DNA of 64,000 nt from Peribacillus deserti (GCF_002863585.1 NZ_PGUY01000048.1:24250-88249); one strand, 5' to 3'. Counted from the first letter of the stretch, positions 36,142 to 47,342 are shown. Translations and numbers: made by a program. Notes: generated by a model from the sequence alone, not told the origin.

Positions 36142-36917
36142 ATGAAATGGAAAATAGCTTGTATTCAGATGGATATATCATTTGGTAAGCCTGAGGCAAA
36201 TTATAAGAAAGCGCAGACACTGTTAGAGAAAACTGCCCAAGATTCCCCGGACATTGTCATTCTGCCCGAGCTATGGACAACTGGTTATGATTTAACCAGG
36301 CTTGATGAAATTGCAGATCCGCATGCCGGGGAAACACTTGCTTTTTTAAAAAAATGCGCAAAAACCCATGGGTTTCATATCATTGGAGGTTCCGTAGCGA
36401 ATAAAACGGACAGCGGCGTGTTTAACACTCTTTTAATCATCGATAAAAATGGCGAAGAGGTAAAGCAATATGACAAGCTCCACTTATTTCAGCTGATGGA
36501 TGAGCACCATTTTCTCCAGCCCGGAAATAAAGATGGATTCTTCACATTAGACAATGAGCTTTGTGCAGGATTTATCTGCTACGATATCCGGTTCCCGGAA
36601 TGGATCCGCACTCATACCTCAAAAGGGGCAAAAGTCATTTTTGTCACTGCGGAATGGCCAAAACCCAGACTTGCTCATTGGAGAAGCCTGTTAGTCAGCC
36701 GGGCTATTGAGAATCAAGCATATGTAGTGGGAGTCAACCGGTCCGGTTCGGATCCCAGTAATGAATTTGCCGGCCATTCCCTGATCATTGACCCGTGGGG
36801 TCAGAAGCCGGAGAACATGAGGAAATTCTAATGGGTGAAATTCTTTTAGACAAAGTGGAGGAAGTGCGAAAGCTCATTCCAGTGTTTCAGGATCGAAGGA
36901 CTGAATTTTACAAATAA
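36142..36917 (+). pseudogene. mtnU: MtnU-like carbon-nitrogen hydrolase, frameshifted near its C-terminus
   Basis: A nitrilase-superfamily enzyme with triad Glu in VILPELWTTGYD, Lys in YDKLHLFQ and Cys in AGFICYDIRFPEW. The frame opened at 36142 stops at 36831 after DPWGQKPENMRKF. In the +2 frame the same DNA continues as SEAGEHEEILMGEILLDKVE and on to DRRTEFYK, stopping at 36917, which is the expected C-terminus. One base is missing at or near GGGG (36797-36800). It is either a real inactivating mutation or a homopolymer sequencing error. MtnU is an omega-amidase-type accessory of methionine salvage. Confidence 0.85.
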
Positions 36918-36940
36918 ATCATCTTTTTTTATAAATCGGG

Positions 36941-36970
36941 TTGACAAAATATTTTCAAAATTGGTATGAT
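36941..36970 (+). promoter_or_regulatory. Sigma-A promoter of mtnKA
   Basis: TTGACA (36941-36946) and TATGAT (36965-36970) are separated by 18 bp, about 38 bp upstream of the S-box. Confidence 0.85.
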
Positions 36971-37007
36971 TCACAACGAGCAATAACTGAAAAATCAATT
37001 TTAATAA

Positions 37008-37158
37008 CTCTTATCAAGAGCAGGCTGAGGGATTAGGCCCGATGAAGCCCAGCAACCGACCGTAATACCATTGTGAAATGGGGCGATTTATTCGCCTGTT
37101 ACTCTTAAGGCACGGTGCTAATTCCTGCAGAAATTATTTTCTGACAGATAAGAGGTGC
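37008..37158 (+). promoter_or_regulatory. SAM-I (S-box) riboswitch of mtnKA
   Basis: P1 strands are CTCTTATCAAGAG and GATAAGAGG. Core blocks are GAGGGATTAGGCCCGATGAAG, CAGCAACCGACC and CTTAAGGCACGGTGCTAATTCC. It controls the hairpin at 37171-37202. The P3/P4 regions are nearly identical to those of the mtnW leader. Confidence 0.95.
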
Positions 37159-37170
37159 GAAGCCAATCTT

Positions 37171-37202
37171 CCAGCCTCTTTCTTGTGAGAAAGAGGCTTT
37201 TC
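37171..37202 (+). terminator. Riboswitch-controlled terminator upstream of mtnK
   Basis: AGCCTCTTTCT pairs with AGAAAGAGGCT, followed by a short T-run. Confidence 0.88.
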
Positions 37203-37301
37203 TATGTTTCTGCGTTATAGTTTTTCATTTTGTGAGGTTCCAGAGTCCAAGCCTATTAGAATGGCAGGTCATCCTGGACCTGCACTATATCCAGGAGGTA
37301 G

Positions 37302-38513
<1,212 letters not shown>

Positions 38514-38524
38514 GGAGAGACATC

Positions 38525-39574
38525 ATGCAAAAAGTAACGACAATTCCGTATTCCATACAATGGAATGAATCACACATTACGATTTTAAATCAGCAGGAAC
38601 TTCCTTTAAAAACTGAATTTTTGGAACTCCATACACTTGAGGATGTGTTTGACAGTATCGTCACCCTAAAAGTGAGAGGTGCTCCTGCTATCGGGATCAC
38701 AGCTGCATTTGGTGTTGCCCTGGCTGCAAATGCCTTAGAAGATGAATTCTTTCCCTCCTTTGCAGCTAAGGTAAAAGAGGCGATCACATATCTCGCTTCT
38801 TCAAGACCCACCGCTGTAAACCTGTTCTGGGCGCTAAATAGGATGGAATCTGCCCTATCTGGGTCGACTACAGTGAACGAGGCTAAAACAGATCTTGTCC
38901 ATGAGGCATTAAAAATCTATTTAGAAGATGAAGAGACCTGCCGCCAGATCGGCGAGTACGGGCTTTCCTTATTCAAGCCCGGCAGCCGGGTAATGACCAT
39001 CTGCAATGCAGGCGGAATCGCAACGGCCCGTTATGGCACTGCCTTGGCTCCCTTTCATTTATCCATTGAAAAAAATATTCATCTAAAGGTGTTTGCCTGT
39101 GAAACCCGGCCTGTACTTCAGGGATCAAGACTGACAGCTTGGGAATTAATGGAGGCAGGCGTGGATGTAACATTAATCACCGACAGCATGGCAGCACACA
39201 CCATAAGAACAAAAGGGGTTAACGCCATCATTGTCGGGGCTGACCGTATTGCTGCTAATGGGGACACGGCCAATAAAATCGGTACATTCGGCCTTGCGGT
39301 TCTGGCCAAGCATTTTGGAATTCCCTTTTACGTGGCCGCTCCATCAAGCACCTTTGATTTAACATTGGATTCGGGAGATCATATTCCAATCGAGGAAAGG
39401 AATGCAGAAGAAATCACTCACGTTGGAGGCATCAGAGTTGCTCCTGAAGATGTTGCCGTTTTCAATCCGGCTTTCGATGTAACCCCGAATGAATTAATAA
39501 CAGCCATCATTACAGAAAAGGGAATCATCTATCCTGATTATAAAGAGAATATCGGTAAATATATTGCACATTAA
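38525..39574 (+). CDS. mtnA: Methylthioribose-1-phosphate isomerase MtnA
   Basis: 349 aa, eIF2B-related isomerase. Family blocks include [38 protein letters not shown] and [20 protein letters not shown]. The catalytic Cys ([20 protein letters not shown]) and Asp (VGADRI) are present. It converts methylthioribose-1-phosphate to methylthioribulose-1-phosphate, the MtnB substrate. AAGGAGAGACATC precedes the ATG. Confidence 0.94.
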   Translation: MQKVTTIPYSIQWNESHITILNQQELPLKTEFLELHTLEDVFDSIVTLKVRGAPAIGITAAFGVALAANALEDEFFPSFAAKVKEAITYLASSRPTAVNLFWALNRMESALSGSTTVNEAKTDLVHEALKIYLEDEETCRQIGEYGLSLFKPGSRVMTICNAGGIATARYGTALAPFHLSIEKNIHLKVFACETRPVLQGSRLTAWELMEAGVDVTLITDSMAAHTIRTKGVNAIIVGADRIAANGDTANKIGTFGLAVLAKHFGIPFYVAAPSSTFDLTLDSGDHIPIEERNAEEITHVGGIRVAPEDVAVFNPAFDVTPNELITAIITEKGIIYPDYKENIGKYIAH

Positions 39575-39626
39575 AAAAAAACGGTTTACACTGAATCCTT
39601 TGGATATTCGTGTAGACCGTTTTTTC
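39573..39626 (+). terminator. Terminator of mtnKA
   Basis: AAAACGGTTTACAC pairs with GTGTAGACCGTTTT, followed by TT. Confidence 0.85.
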
Positions 39627-39767
39627 CATGTAAGCTCTTATAATTAGTCTGATGATTCCCGCCAAAATCACCGCTTTAAGCGGGCGGTCTGCAAGTCTCC
39701 TCTATATAATACGACTGCAGGGTCTCCCTAAATAGAAAAGCGGAAAGCGGTGCAGGCTTCTTAGCCT

Positions 39768-40265
39768 TCATTTAAAGGGAGCTTCCCCTTCAAGATCTAA
39801 AAGATTTTTCTTTAAATCTGTCTTACTGCCTGCATAACCGGTCAAAGTTCCATTCTTCCCGATGATCCGGTGGCACGGGATGATGATTGGGAACGGATTT
39901 ACCCGGCTGGCCTGCCCTACCGCCCGGACAGCTTTAGGTCTTCCAATGGCCAGGGCCGCCTCGCTGTAGGACCTCGTTTCACCATAAGGTATGGTCCGCA
40001 TAAATTCCCACACTTCTTTTTGGAAGGCAGTACCTTCAATCTGCAAGGGTACATCAAACCGTATATCCTCGCCTATGAAAAAACGGTCCAGGTCAGCACA
40101 TACCTGTTCAAACAGGCTCAAGTCCTTTTTACATTCAGGCGAAAATTTATGGCTCGCTTTATTAAAAAGCTCTTCGCCAAGAAAAATCCCCAATAACTCC
40201 GACTCTGTTCCTAATAAATATAGATCACCGATTAACGGGTGATGATATGATCTCCAGTAATACAC
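39768..40265 (-). CDS. ogt: Methylated-DNA--protein-cysteine methyltransferase (Ogt)
   Basis: A 165-aa suicide repair enzyme. The acceptor Cys is in IIPCHRIIGKNGTLTGYAG. The helix-turn-helix/Arg finger region is TIPYGETRSYSEAALAIGRPKAVRAVGQA. It removes alkyl groups from O6-guanine. It starts with GTG at 40265, two bases after the kinE stop, with GGGAG inside the kinE end, so translation is probably coupled to kinE. B. subtilis also has ogt next to kinE and mtnA. Confidence 0.92.
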   Translation of the reverse strand: MYYWRSYHHPLIGDLYLLGTESELLGIFLGEELFNKASHKFSPECKKDLSLFEQVCADLDRFFIGEDIRFDVPLQIEGTAFQKEVWEFMRTIPYGETRSYSEAALAIGRPKAVRAVGQASRVNPFPIIIPCHRIIGKNGTLTGYAGSKTDLKKNLLDLEGEAPFK

Positions 40266-40267
40266 TT

Positions 40268-42453
40268 CTATAGGCTCCCTTCCCGGCGTCCATCCAGCGG
40301 GAGGAAGATGTGGAAGGTCGTACCTGACCCCACCTTGCTTTCAACATCTATCCAACCCTTATGTTCTTCAATAATTTTATAGCTTACCATAAGTCCAAGA
40401 CCGGTACCTCTTTCTTTTGTCGTGTAAAAAGGTTCTCCAAGCTTTTTTATTTTCTCTTCCGGAATGCCCTGTCCCTGGTCGCTGATCGAAATGCCGACAA
40501 ACTTATCCTTATACCGATCCGTTTTGACCTTGATTGTACCGCCCGCCGGCATCACTTCTATAGCATTTTTTATAATATTTATAAAAACCTGTTTTAATTG
40601 ATTGCCTTCACAATAGATATTTTCGATCCCACTATTATAATCTGTCTCAAATTGGATATTCTGCATGAGAGACTGAGCTGTTAACAGCTCAATTGTATCC
40701 TTTAAAATAACATTAATGTCCTTCTGTAGAAACTTCACTGCCTGCGGTTTCGCCAGGACGAGAAATTCAGTAATAATGGTTTCTATTCTTTGCAGCTCCG
40801 AAGTGATCACCCGGAAGTAAGTAGAAAAATCCTCCTGTATGCTGCCTTCAAGCAGCTGGATAAAGCCCTTCAGCGCAGTCATGGGATTCCTGATTTCATG
40901 GGCAATGCCAGCAGCAAGCTCCCCTACAACATTCAGTGTATCGGATTTTCTGAGCTGCTCCTGCATTTCAAGCCGCTCCGTGACATCCCTGAACAAAGTT
41001 AGGCTGAGCCCCGTATTGATTCGTGTTGAAAATTCTACATGCTTAACCGTTCCGTCTTTAAATGTATCGGAATGATCGAACTGCTGAATTCATTTTGATC
41101 TAGCTCTTTCAAATAATCCTCAAAATTCCTGGCATTCTCAGGATCGAGATTAATTAAATCATACACAGTATGGGTGGATAATTTTCGCGGTATCCCCAAA
41201 ATCTTCATGCCTGATTCATTAATATCAGCAATATTACCGGAACTGTCCCACAGGATCAGCCCGTCGATGGAATCCTCGAATACCTTTCTGAACTTCTGCT
41301 CGCTTTTGCGCAGCTGCAGTTCCATTTGATACTTTTCGCTGACATTCCGGAAGATCGTGATAATGTGATGATCCTCGTCATGCATCCTCGAAGTAAATTC
41401 CAATAGCTTCCGCTGTCCATTTGGCATCAGAAAGAACATCTCGGCCCTGATCGCCTTATTTTCATACAGTTCATTTACCAGGTAATAATACCGGGCATCC
41501 TTCGTAAGCACAAAATCCGTTAGTCTTAGACCTATTAAATCCTTTTTGTCAGTTTCAAAGATTTTAGCCGCCGATTGGTTAACATGGATAATTTCTCCTT
41601 CCTTGTTCCAAAACACAATCGCGTCCAGTGTCTGTTCAAACAGCTCGGTGAAATTCCTTTCACTTTTCTTTAATTGATTTTCTATAATCAGTTTTTCGGT
41701 TACATCCCTCATAATGCTCATATACAGTCCATTAAGCATATTCGTGCTTGTTGTATATTCATAATGTGTATACCCCTTGCTGTGAGTAAACACAACTTCC
41801 CCTTTTACTGAGCCCTCTTGATCCACTTTAGCTTTTCCTTCAAGCCATTGTTCCATATAACGGGGAGACACAAACTCATCAATATTCTTACCGGCTACAT
41901 GTTCTTTTGACACCCCTACGGTACGGCAAAAAGAAGGATTCACATCCACGATTATTCCCTCTTTATTATAGATGACGATATTATCTACAGCTAGATTCAG
42001 CAGATCCGCAAACATCTGGACGGAAACATTCCGTTCTTGTTCTTTTCTTTTCAGAGAGGTTATATCCTTAATCCGATAAATCCGCTTTTCCTCAAGCTGA
42101 TCAAGTGTGGCCACATATTCTACATATTTTATTGTGCCATCAGCAAGCTTGATCGTCCATTCATCTGAAAATACCCCATCTTTATAAAGCATATTAGTCT
42201 GATAATCTAGTATTTCTTTTGGAACCAGCTGGAGAAATTTATCAAGAAAAAGATGATACAGTTCTTTCTCCCGCAGCTTAAGCAGACTGCATGCAAGATT
42301 ATTCGCATACACGATTTTATTTTCTTTATTTACTATTATAAGAGCATCAGAAATGACGCCAAAAAAGTCATAATACATTTTAATCTGTTGTCTTAACGAA
42401 CTTAGTTCAGATTGACATTCTTGTAGAGCGTCTGTCTGAAGAGTATCGGACAT
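40268..42453 (-). pseudogene. kinE: KinE-like sporulation histidine kinase, frameshifted between PAS 3 and HisKA
   Basis: The intact length would be about 728 residues with no transmembrane segments: three or four tandem PAS domains (YAYANNLACSLLK, YNKEGIIVDVNPSFCRTVG, WNKEGEIIHVNQSAAKIFE, WDSSGNIADINESGMKILG), then HisKA (GIAHEIRNPMTALKGF) and HATPase (GQGIPEEKI, GTGLGLMVSYK). The start is the ATG at 42453 behind GGAGGTG. The upstream frame stops at 41035, but from about 41085 the shifted frame reads QQFDHSDTFKDGTVKHVEFS and runs into MFRDVTERL and the kinase core. One base is missing near 41085-41090. The neighbours ogt, mtnA and ykrP support the kinE identity. Confidence 0.85.
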
Positions 42454-42741
42454 AAAAAAACACCTCCAAAAAATCGAAGTAGCAGGACCCCTGGTAAATA
42501 TACTTAACACTCTAAATGTACTAGTTCTACATCGTTTTACAAAAATCCTATAGATTTACTGAAAAACAGGAAATTGTAACTAATTTCGATAGACTCCTTT
42601 AAAAAACAGCTAAAAGATAGGAGAATATAGTTTTAGGACGCATTTAGAAAATACCTGCCAAATTTTAATCTAACGTTTTTTTCATTTTATTGCGGGTATA
42701 GAAAAAAGAAAAATTCCAAAAACCCTAACTTGGAGGAAGCT

Positions 42742-43794
42742 ATGAAACAGCGCGATTACTTCTTCGATAACGCTAAATTCATTTTAATGGTCTTTGTAGT
42801 GTTTGGTCATCTGCTGCGGACTTATATAGAACAAAATGAAATCATCTACACCATTTATAAAGTCATCTATACGTTCCACATGCCCGGATTTATTTTAGTA
42901 TCCGGATTTTTTGCAAAAGGTATCTATGAAAAAGGCTATGCCGGAAAACTCGCGAAAAAATTAATTCTGCCCTATCTGTTTTTCCAGATCATATATACGG
43001 TCTATTACTATTATTTATATAACAAAGCGGAAATTACTTTTAATCTCCTGGATCCGCAATGGGCGCTATGGTTCTTAATCAGTTTATTCTGCTGGAATCT
43101 GATGCTTCCCTTATTCGCCAAGCTTAACCGCTGGACTGGCCTTGGTGCAGCATTAGGGATTGCACTTGCCGCGGGATATATCAATGAAATTTCTAATTTC
43201 TTAAGCTTATCCAGAACAATGGTGTTCTTCCCCATATTTTTACTTGGATACCACCTGGGAAAAGAGGATATAAGGAAACTCATGACCAATCGTGCAAGAA
43301 TTATATCTGCACTCACTTTTACCGCAGTATTTATCTGGTTTTATGTCAACAAGGACATGGACTATAAATGGCTGCTCGGTTCAAAGCCTTATGCCCAGCT
43401 CGAAGAAACCAGCATCTTCTCCATGTTTAAGAGACTCGGATTATACGGTCTCAGCTTGATGATGGTGCTCAGCTTCTTCTCGTTTGTTCCCAATAAAAAG
43501 TATTTTTTCACAAACTGGGGAAAACAAACTCTCTATGTATACCTGCTGCACGGCTTTTTCATCAAGTTTTTCAAAGCGAGCGAAGTTCACAGCCTGTTTA
43601 CCGATACTGAGAACTTCATCATGCTTGCCGGAATCTCCCTGATCCTGACTATCATGCTTTCCAGTGATTTCATCGCTTCCATGGCACAGCCAGTAATTGA
43701 ATTAAAAACAACCAGACTTAAACAGCTTACCATCAAGATAAAAATATACCTTCAGTTATTTAAAAACCAGCTGAGAAAATCAATCCAGCAATAA
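42742..43794 (+). CDS. ykrP: Membrane acyltransferase (Acyl_transf_3), YkrP-like
   Basis: 350 aa from the ATG at 42742 (TTGGAGG upstream; the TTG at 42730 is part of that site). About ten membrane helices. The family motif is RDYFFDNAKFILMVFVVFGHLLR, with the catalytic His in FGH. TFHMPGFILVSGFFAKGI is also characteristic. Such proteins O-acetylate cell-surface sugars or lipids. The acceptor here is unknown. In B. subtilis ykrP is next to kinE. Confidence 0.82.
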   Translation: MKQRDYFFDNAKFILMVFVVFGHLLRTYIEQNEIIYTIYKVIYTFHMPGFILVSGFFAKGIYEKGYAGKLAKKLILPYLFFQIIYTVYYYYLYNKAEITFNLLDPQWALWFLISLFCWNLMLPLFAKLNRWTGLGAALGIALAAGYINEISNFLSLSRTMVFFPIFLLGYHLGKEDIRKLMTNRARIISALTFTAVFIWFYVNKDMDYKWLLGSKPYAQLEETSIFSMFKRLGLYGLSLMMVLSFFSFVPNKKYFFTNWGKQTLYVYLLHGFFIKFFKASEVHSLFTDTENFIMLAGISLILTIMLSSDFIASMAQPVIELKTTRLKQLTIKIKIYLQLFKNQLRKSIQQ

Positions 43795-43801
43795 TAGAGT
43801 A

Positions 43802-43832
43802 AAGCGTCTTATACCTTTAAGACGCTTTTTTA
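43802..43832 (+). terminator. Terminator of the acyltransferase gene
   Basis: AAGCGTCTT (43802-43810) pairs with AAGACGCTT (43819-43827), followed by T. Confidence 0.88.
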
Positions 43833-43854
43833 CTTATGTCCATATCAGTAATTT

Positions 43855-44100
43855 AACTCATTCCTTAGGCCTGGTGATTGAGAGCAGGAATTTAATTAAC
43901 GAATCTTGCTCATCCCTTGTAAATCCACTTTCAGGGTCAACCCAGAAATCATGTCCTTCACCGCTCACCTGAATTTCCCTATATGATTTATTTGCCTAAC
44001 GATTTCCATGATATCTGTTAGAAAGTCTTCAATTCTTAAGGTTCCTTTATAAAAGGTTTCTTTCCTCAGGTCCAGCAGCTCCTTAAGTTGATAAGGGTGC
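43855..44100 (-). pseudogene. Probable remnant of an unrecognised gene next to the 52-bp array
   Basis: On the minus strand a coding-like stretch reads QLKELLDLRKETFYKGTLRI and EDFLTDIMEIVRQINHIG. After a one-base shift near 43983 it continues with EIQVSGEGHDFWVDPESGFT and FLLSITRPKE, then a stop. It has no start: its upstream side runs into the 52-bp repeats. A short open frame beyond the array (about 44500-44610) could be its other part. The family is unknown and the call is tentative. Confidence 0.35.
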
Positions 44101-44104
44101 TTTA

Positions 44105-44505
44105 TTACCTGAATGAAGGACTTTTCTTGAGCTCTCAAGCTGAAAAAGGGTCTTCATTTCCTGAATGAAGGACTTTTATTAAGCTCTCAAGCTGAAAAAG
44201 GGTCTTCATTTCCTGAATGAAGGACTTTTCTTGAGCTCTCAAGCTGAAAAAGGGTCTTCATTTCCTGAATGAAGGACTTTTATTAAGCTCTCAAGCTAAA
44301 AAAAGGTCTTCATTACTTGAATGAAGGACTTTTCTTGAGCTCTCAAGTTGAAAAAGGGTCTTCATTACCTGAATGAAGGACTTTTCTTGAGCTCTCAAGC
44401 TGAAAAAGGGTCTTCATTACCCGAATGAAGGACTTTTCTTGAGCTCTCAAGCTGAAAAAGGGTCTTCATTATTGAATGAAGGACTTTTCTTAAGCTCTCA
44501 TCGAT
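44105..44505. repeat. Tandem array of a 52-bp foldback unit, about 7.5 copies
   Basis: GTCTTCATT recurs at 44150 and 44202 and so on, giving a 52-bp unit with few substitutions. Within each unit AATGAAGGAC is inverted against GTCTTCATT, and CTTGAGCTCTCAAG is a perfect-type palindrome, so every unit can fold. Units differ at few positions, such as CTTGAG versus ATTAAG. From 44611 to 45030 I see no gene. Confidence 0.9.
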
Positions 44506-45036
44506 CTTTACAGCCTCATTCCCCTTGCTTCCCAGCTTTTTAATACCTTCTTCAGAATATCGCTGACCCCATAGACTGTATCCACTATTTTCCAATCTCT
44601 CTGAGTTCATCTTTCGGGATAAAGGCTATCATTCTGCCGGAAAAGTACCGTAATAGGATGAGAGTCATTGCTTAAATGATAAGTGGGATGTTTACATACT
44701 TTTTTATCATTCTGTAGCCACTCCATCTTCCTGCCTTTTTCCCTCGGGCATCCGGAAAAAGACAGTTCTCCTTTTTAAAAGTTTAACCTTAACACTGGAA
44801 TCAATGCGTTTTCCGGCGTTTAGCTGAAAGTGTTGGCAGCCTCACCTTTTTTCGGCTATCCTGTGGATTGCTTTGTAAGGGCACTATTTTTTTCCGCAGG
44901 ATTCGCTCGAACCAACATAAAATCAACTATTTAACATAGTCAAAGATAAAAAAATATTTTAATGATTAGGTATAGACCTTTTCCTAAGATGGTATAATTA
45001 GAAGTTAGTTTATCTATTATATTTGAGAGGAGTGTC

Positions 45037-45066
45037 ATGCGTTTTTATACAGCGCAGCGCACATGA
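45037..45066 (+). CDS. Nine-codon leader ORF (MRFYTAQRT) overlapping the radical-SAM start
   Basis: The only good ribosome site (GAGAGGAG, 45025-45032) lies before this ATG, not before the radical-SAM ATG. The leader's TGA overlaps that ATG as ATGA (45063-45066). This is the arrangement of translational coupling. Confidence 0.5.
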   Translation: MRFYTAQRT

Positions 45067-46811
45067 ATATTATTTGTACTACTTTAAATGCAAAATATAT
45101 ACACACGAGTCTTTCCATCCGCTACTTAAAAGCTTATGCGGCGCCCGAGTTCAAGGTTGATATTTGTGAGTATACAATCAAAGATCCTACTATTAATATC
45201 GTTTCTGATTTGTATAATAAAGATCCCGACATTATTGGCTTCAGTTGTTATATATGGAATATCGAAGAAACTATAAAGGTAATTTCTATTTTAAAGAAAA
45301 TTAAACCGGAGCTTATCATCATTTTGGGCGGCCCTGAAGTAACGTATGACACAAATGAGTGGCTGGATAGGATTCCAGAAGCAGATTTTATTGTGATAGG
45401 AGAAGGGGAAGCTACGTTTAAAAAACTGCTTCAAGAACTGCATGGAAAGAAGGATTATTCTACAGTCCCCGGTATTGCCTATCGTGCTGCTGAAAAAAAC
45501 AAGATTCAGCCGCAGGCATCCAAGCTGGATCTTCGGGAACTGCCATCCCCCTTCCGATTCGAGGAAGACGTGCCCCATTTAGCAAAAAGGGTTGTCTATG
45601 TAGAAACAAGCCGGGGCTGTCCGTTCAGCTGCCAGTTCTGCCTGTCTTCCATAGAAGTAGGAGTACGGTATTTTGACAGGGAAAAAATCAAGGATGATAT
45701 CAGATATTTAATGAAAAACGGAGCAAAGACCATTAAGTTTGTTGACCGGACCTTTAATATCAGCCGGAGCTATGCGCTTGAAATGTTCCAGTTTTTAATC
45801 GATGAGCATCTGCCTGGAACGGTATTCCAATTTGAAATAACTGGCGATATTATGCGGCCGGAAGTTATTGAGTTCCTTAACCAAAACGCACCTAAAGGTT
45901 TGTTCAGGTTTGAGATTGGTGTTCAGTCCACCAATGATCCGACCAATGAATTGGTCATGAGAAAGCAGAATTGGGAAAAGCTGACCCGCACGGTCAACAT
46001 GGTGAGAGATGGCAGGAAAATCGATCAGCACCTTGACTTAATTGCAGGGCTGCCGGAAGAGGATTATAACACGTTTAAAAAGACCTTTAATGATGTTTTT
46101 GCATTGAGACCTGAAGAATTGCAGCTTGGTTTCTTGAAAATGTTGAGAGGAACAGGACTAAGGCTAAGTGCAGAAAAGCACGGCTACATTTTCATGGATC
46201 AATCGCCGTACGAGATTCTCGGTAACAATATTCTAAGCTTCGATGATATCGTCCGGATAAAACAAGTGGAAGATGTGCTTGAAAAATACTGGAATGATCA
46301 TCGGATGGATCATACCGTTGAATATCTAGTGTCACACGCTTTTCCTTCGCCTTTCGATTTCTTTCAAGAATTCGGGGAGTTCTGGGAAAGTAAAGGCTGG
46401 TCACGCATCGGTCACCAGCTGGAGGATTTGTTCAGGAGACTTGCTGAATTTCTACATTCCAAAGAAAATATAAATCATGATGTAATCGAAAGCCTTATGA
46501 AGTATGACTATTTAGCCAGCCACAAGTACAAGCCAAGAAAGCCTTGGTGGGAAACCAGCCTCTCAAAAGAAGACCGCTCTTCCATCTATAAGGCAATTGC
46601 TGACAATCCTAAACTGCTGGGTAATGACTTTGTTCAGTTATCACTAAGCGAGAAAGACCTTCATAAGCATACGATGATCGAAAGAGTTTCATTGGATCTC
46701 CATACCGGGATAGAATCCACAACCATATTAATTACGTATTTCCAGCCATCCGGTGAAGGAGCAAGACTTTTCACTCTATCCGAACAAGGTTTAGAGGAAA
46801 ATGCAAGTTAA
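45063..46811 (+). CDS. B12-binding domain radical SAM protein (DUF4080 type)
   Basis: 582 aa. The N-terminal Rossmann-like B12-binding domain (about 1-140; IGFSCYIWNIEETI, IILGGPEVTYD) is followed by a radical SAM domain with the cluster motif SRGCPFSCQFCLSS (CxxxCxxC) near residue 186. A C-terminal DUF4080-like region (about 370-580) includes WWETSLSKEDR. Members carry out radical chemistry of unknown substrate, often with cobalamin. The canonical DxHxxG His motif of the B12 domain is not obvious, so the cofactor may not bind as in methyltransferases. Translation probably depends on the overlapping leader ORF. Confidence 0.85.
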   Translation: MNIICTTLNAKYIHTSLSIRYLKAYAAPEFKVDICEYTIKDPTINIVSDLYNKDPDIIGFSCYIWNIEETIKVISILKKIKPELIIILGGPEVTYDTNEWLDRIPEADFIVIGEGEATFKKLLQELHGKKDYSTVPGIAYRAAEKNKIQPQASKLDLRELPSPFRFEEDVPHLAKRVVYVETSRGCPFSCQFCLSSIEVGVRYFDREKIKDDIRYLMKNGAKTIKFVDRTFNISRSYALEMFQFLIDEHLPGTVFQFEITGDIMRPEVIEFLNQNAPKGLFRFEIGVQSTNDPTNELVMRKQNWEKLTRTVNMVRDGRKIDQHLDLIAGLPEEDYNTFKKTFNDVFALRPEELQLGFLKMLRGTGLRLSAEKHGYIFMDQSPYEILGNNILSFDDIVRIKQVEDVLEKYWNDHRMDHTVEYLVSHAFPSPFDFFQEFGEFWESKGWSRIGHQLEDLFRRLAEFLHSKENINHDVIESLMKYDYLASHKYKPRKPWWETSLSKEDRSSIYKAIADNPKLLGNDFVQLSLSEKDLHKHTMIERVSLDLHTGIESTTILITYFQPSGEGARLFTLSEQGLEENAS

Positions 46812-46823
46812 TAAGAAACAGCC

Positions 46824-46855
46824 AACCCTCTTGATTTTTCAAGGGGGTTCTTTTA
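46824..46855 (+). terminator. Terminator of the radical-SAM gene
   Basis: AACCCTCTTG (46824-46833) pairs with CAAGGGGGTT (46840-46849), followed by CTTTT. The interval 46856-47078 shows nothing I can name. Confidence 0.8.
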
Positions 46856-47078
46856 ATCCAGCATAGGCCTCCAAAATTCTGACAACCAAGTTTATTCCTA
46901 AAAAGTGAAATCTGTAATTGACTTCCTAAATATCAAAGTTTTAAGAGAAAGCAAATTTTATTTATAGCGCCCCGCCCCTCCAGGTGACATTACCTAAACA
47001 TACCGGAAAGGCTGTATTACGGTACATATATTATCAGAGTACCTTTGCTAAGCCACATTGTATAAAATTAGACCTAGG

Positions 47079-47180
47079 TCAACCCTTCTTGGAATCTGAC
47101 GGCAAAAAAGAATAAATGAGTACCATAATAAAACATGCTGACACTTGCATCAGGAACAGGATATTCATAAAAAGGTTCAT
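47079..47180 (-). CDS. Putative 33-aa single-pass membrane protein
   Basis: On the minus strand GGAGG lies nine bases before an ATG that opens MNLFMNILFLMQVSACFIMV and ends LPSDSKKG. One hydrophobic helix of about 22 residues is followed by a short polar basic tail, the profile of small Bacillus membrane peptides. The perfect ribosome site is the main support. No family is recognised. It is in an otherwise empty interval before MITE copy 4. Confidence 0.5.
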   Translation of the reverse strand: MNLFMNILFLMQVSACFIMVLIYSFLPSDSKKG

Positions 47181-47342
47181 CTTCTTTTACCTCCTGTCAG
47201 TACTATTACAATCAAACTGCCGGCTTCCGGAATGGCTGCTCTCCCTTGCTTGAAATGTACCCATCTTTTAATAAGGATGGATTACTCTGCTGTAAAATCT
47301 TTTTACACTGTGCTGGCTCTCGATTCATAATACTTAAAGTTA

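Noticed and set aside
44105..44505. CRISPR array or repeat protein
   Set aside because: Units are contiguous and almost identical with no variable spacers, and 52 bp is not divisible by 3, so no continuous frame exists.
47145..47330. Plus-strand 61-aa ORF
   Set aside because: No ribosome site; it overlaps the better-supported small membrane peptide gene on the other strand.
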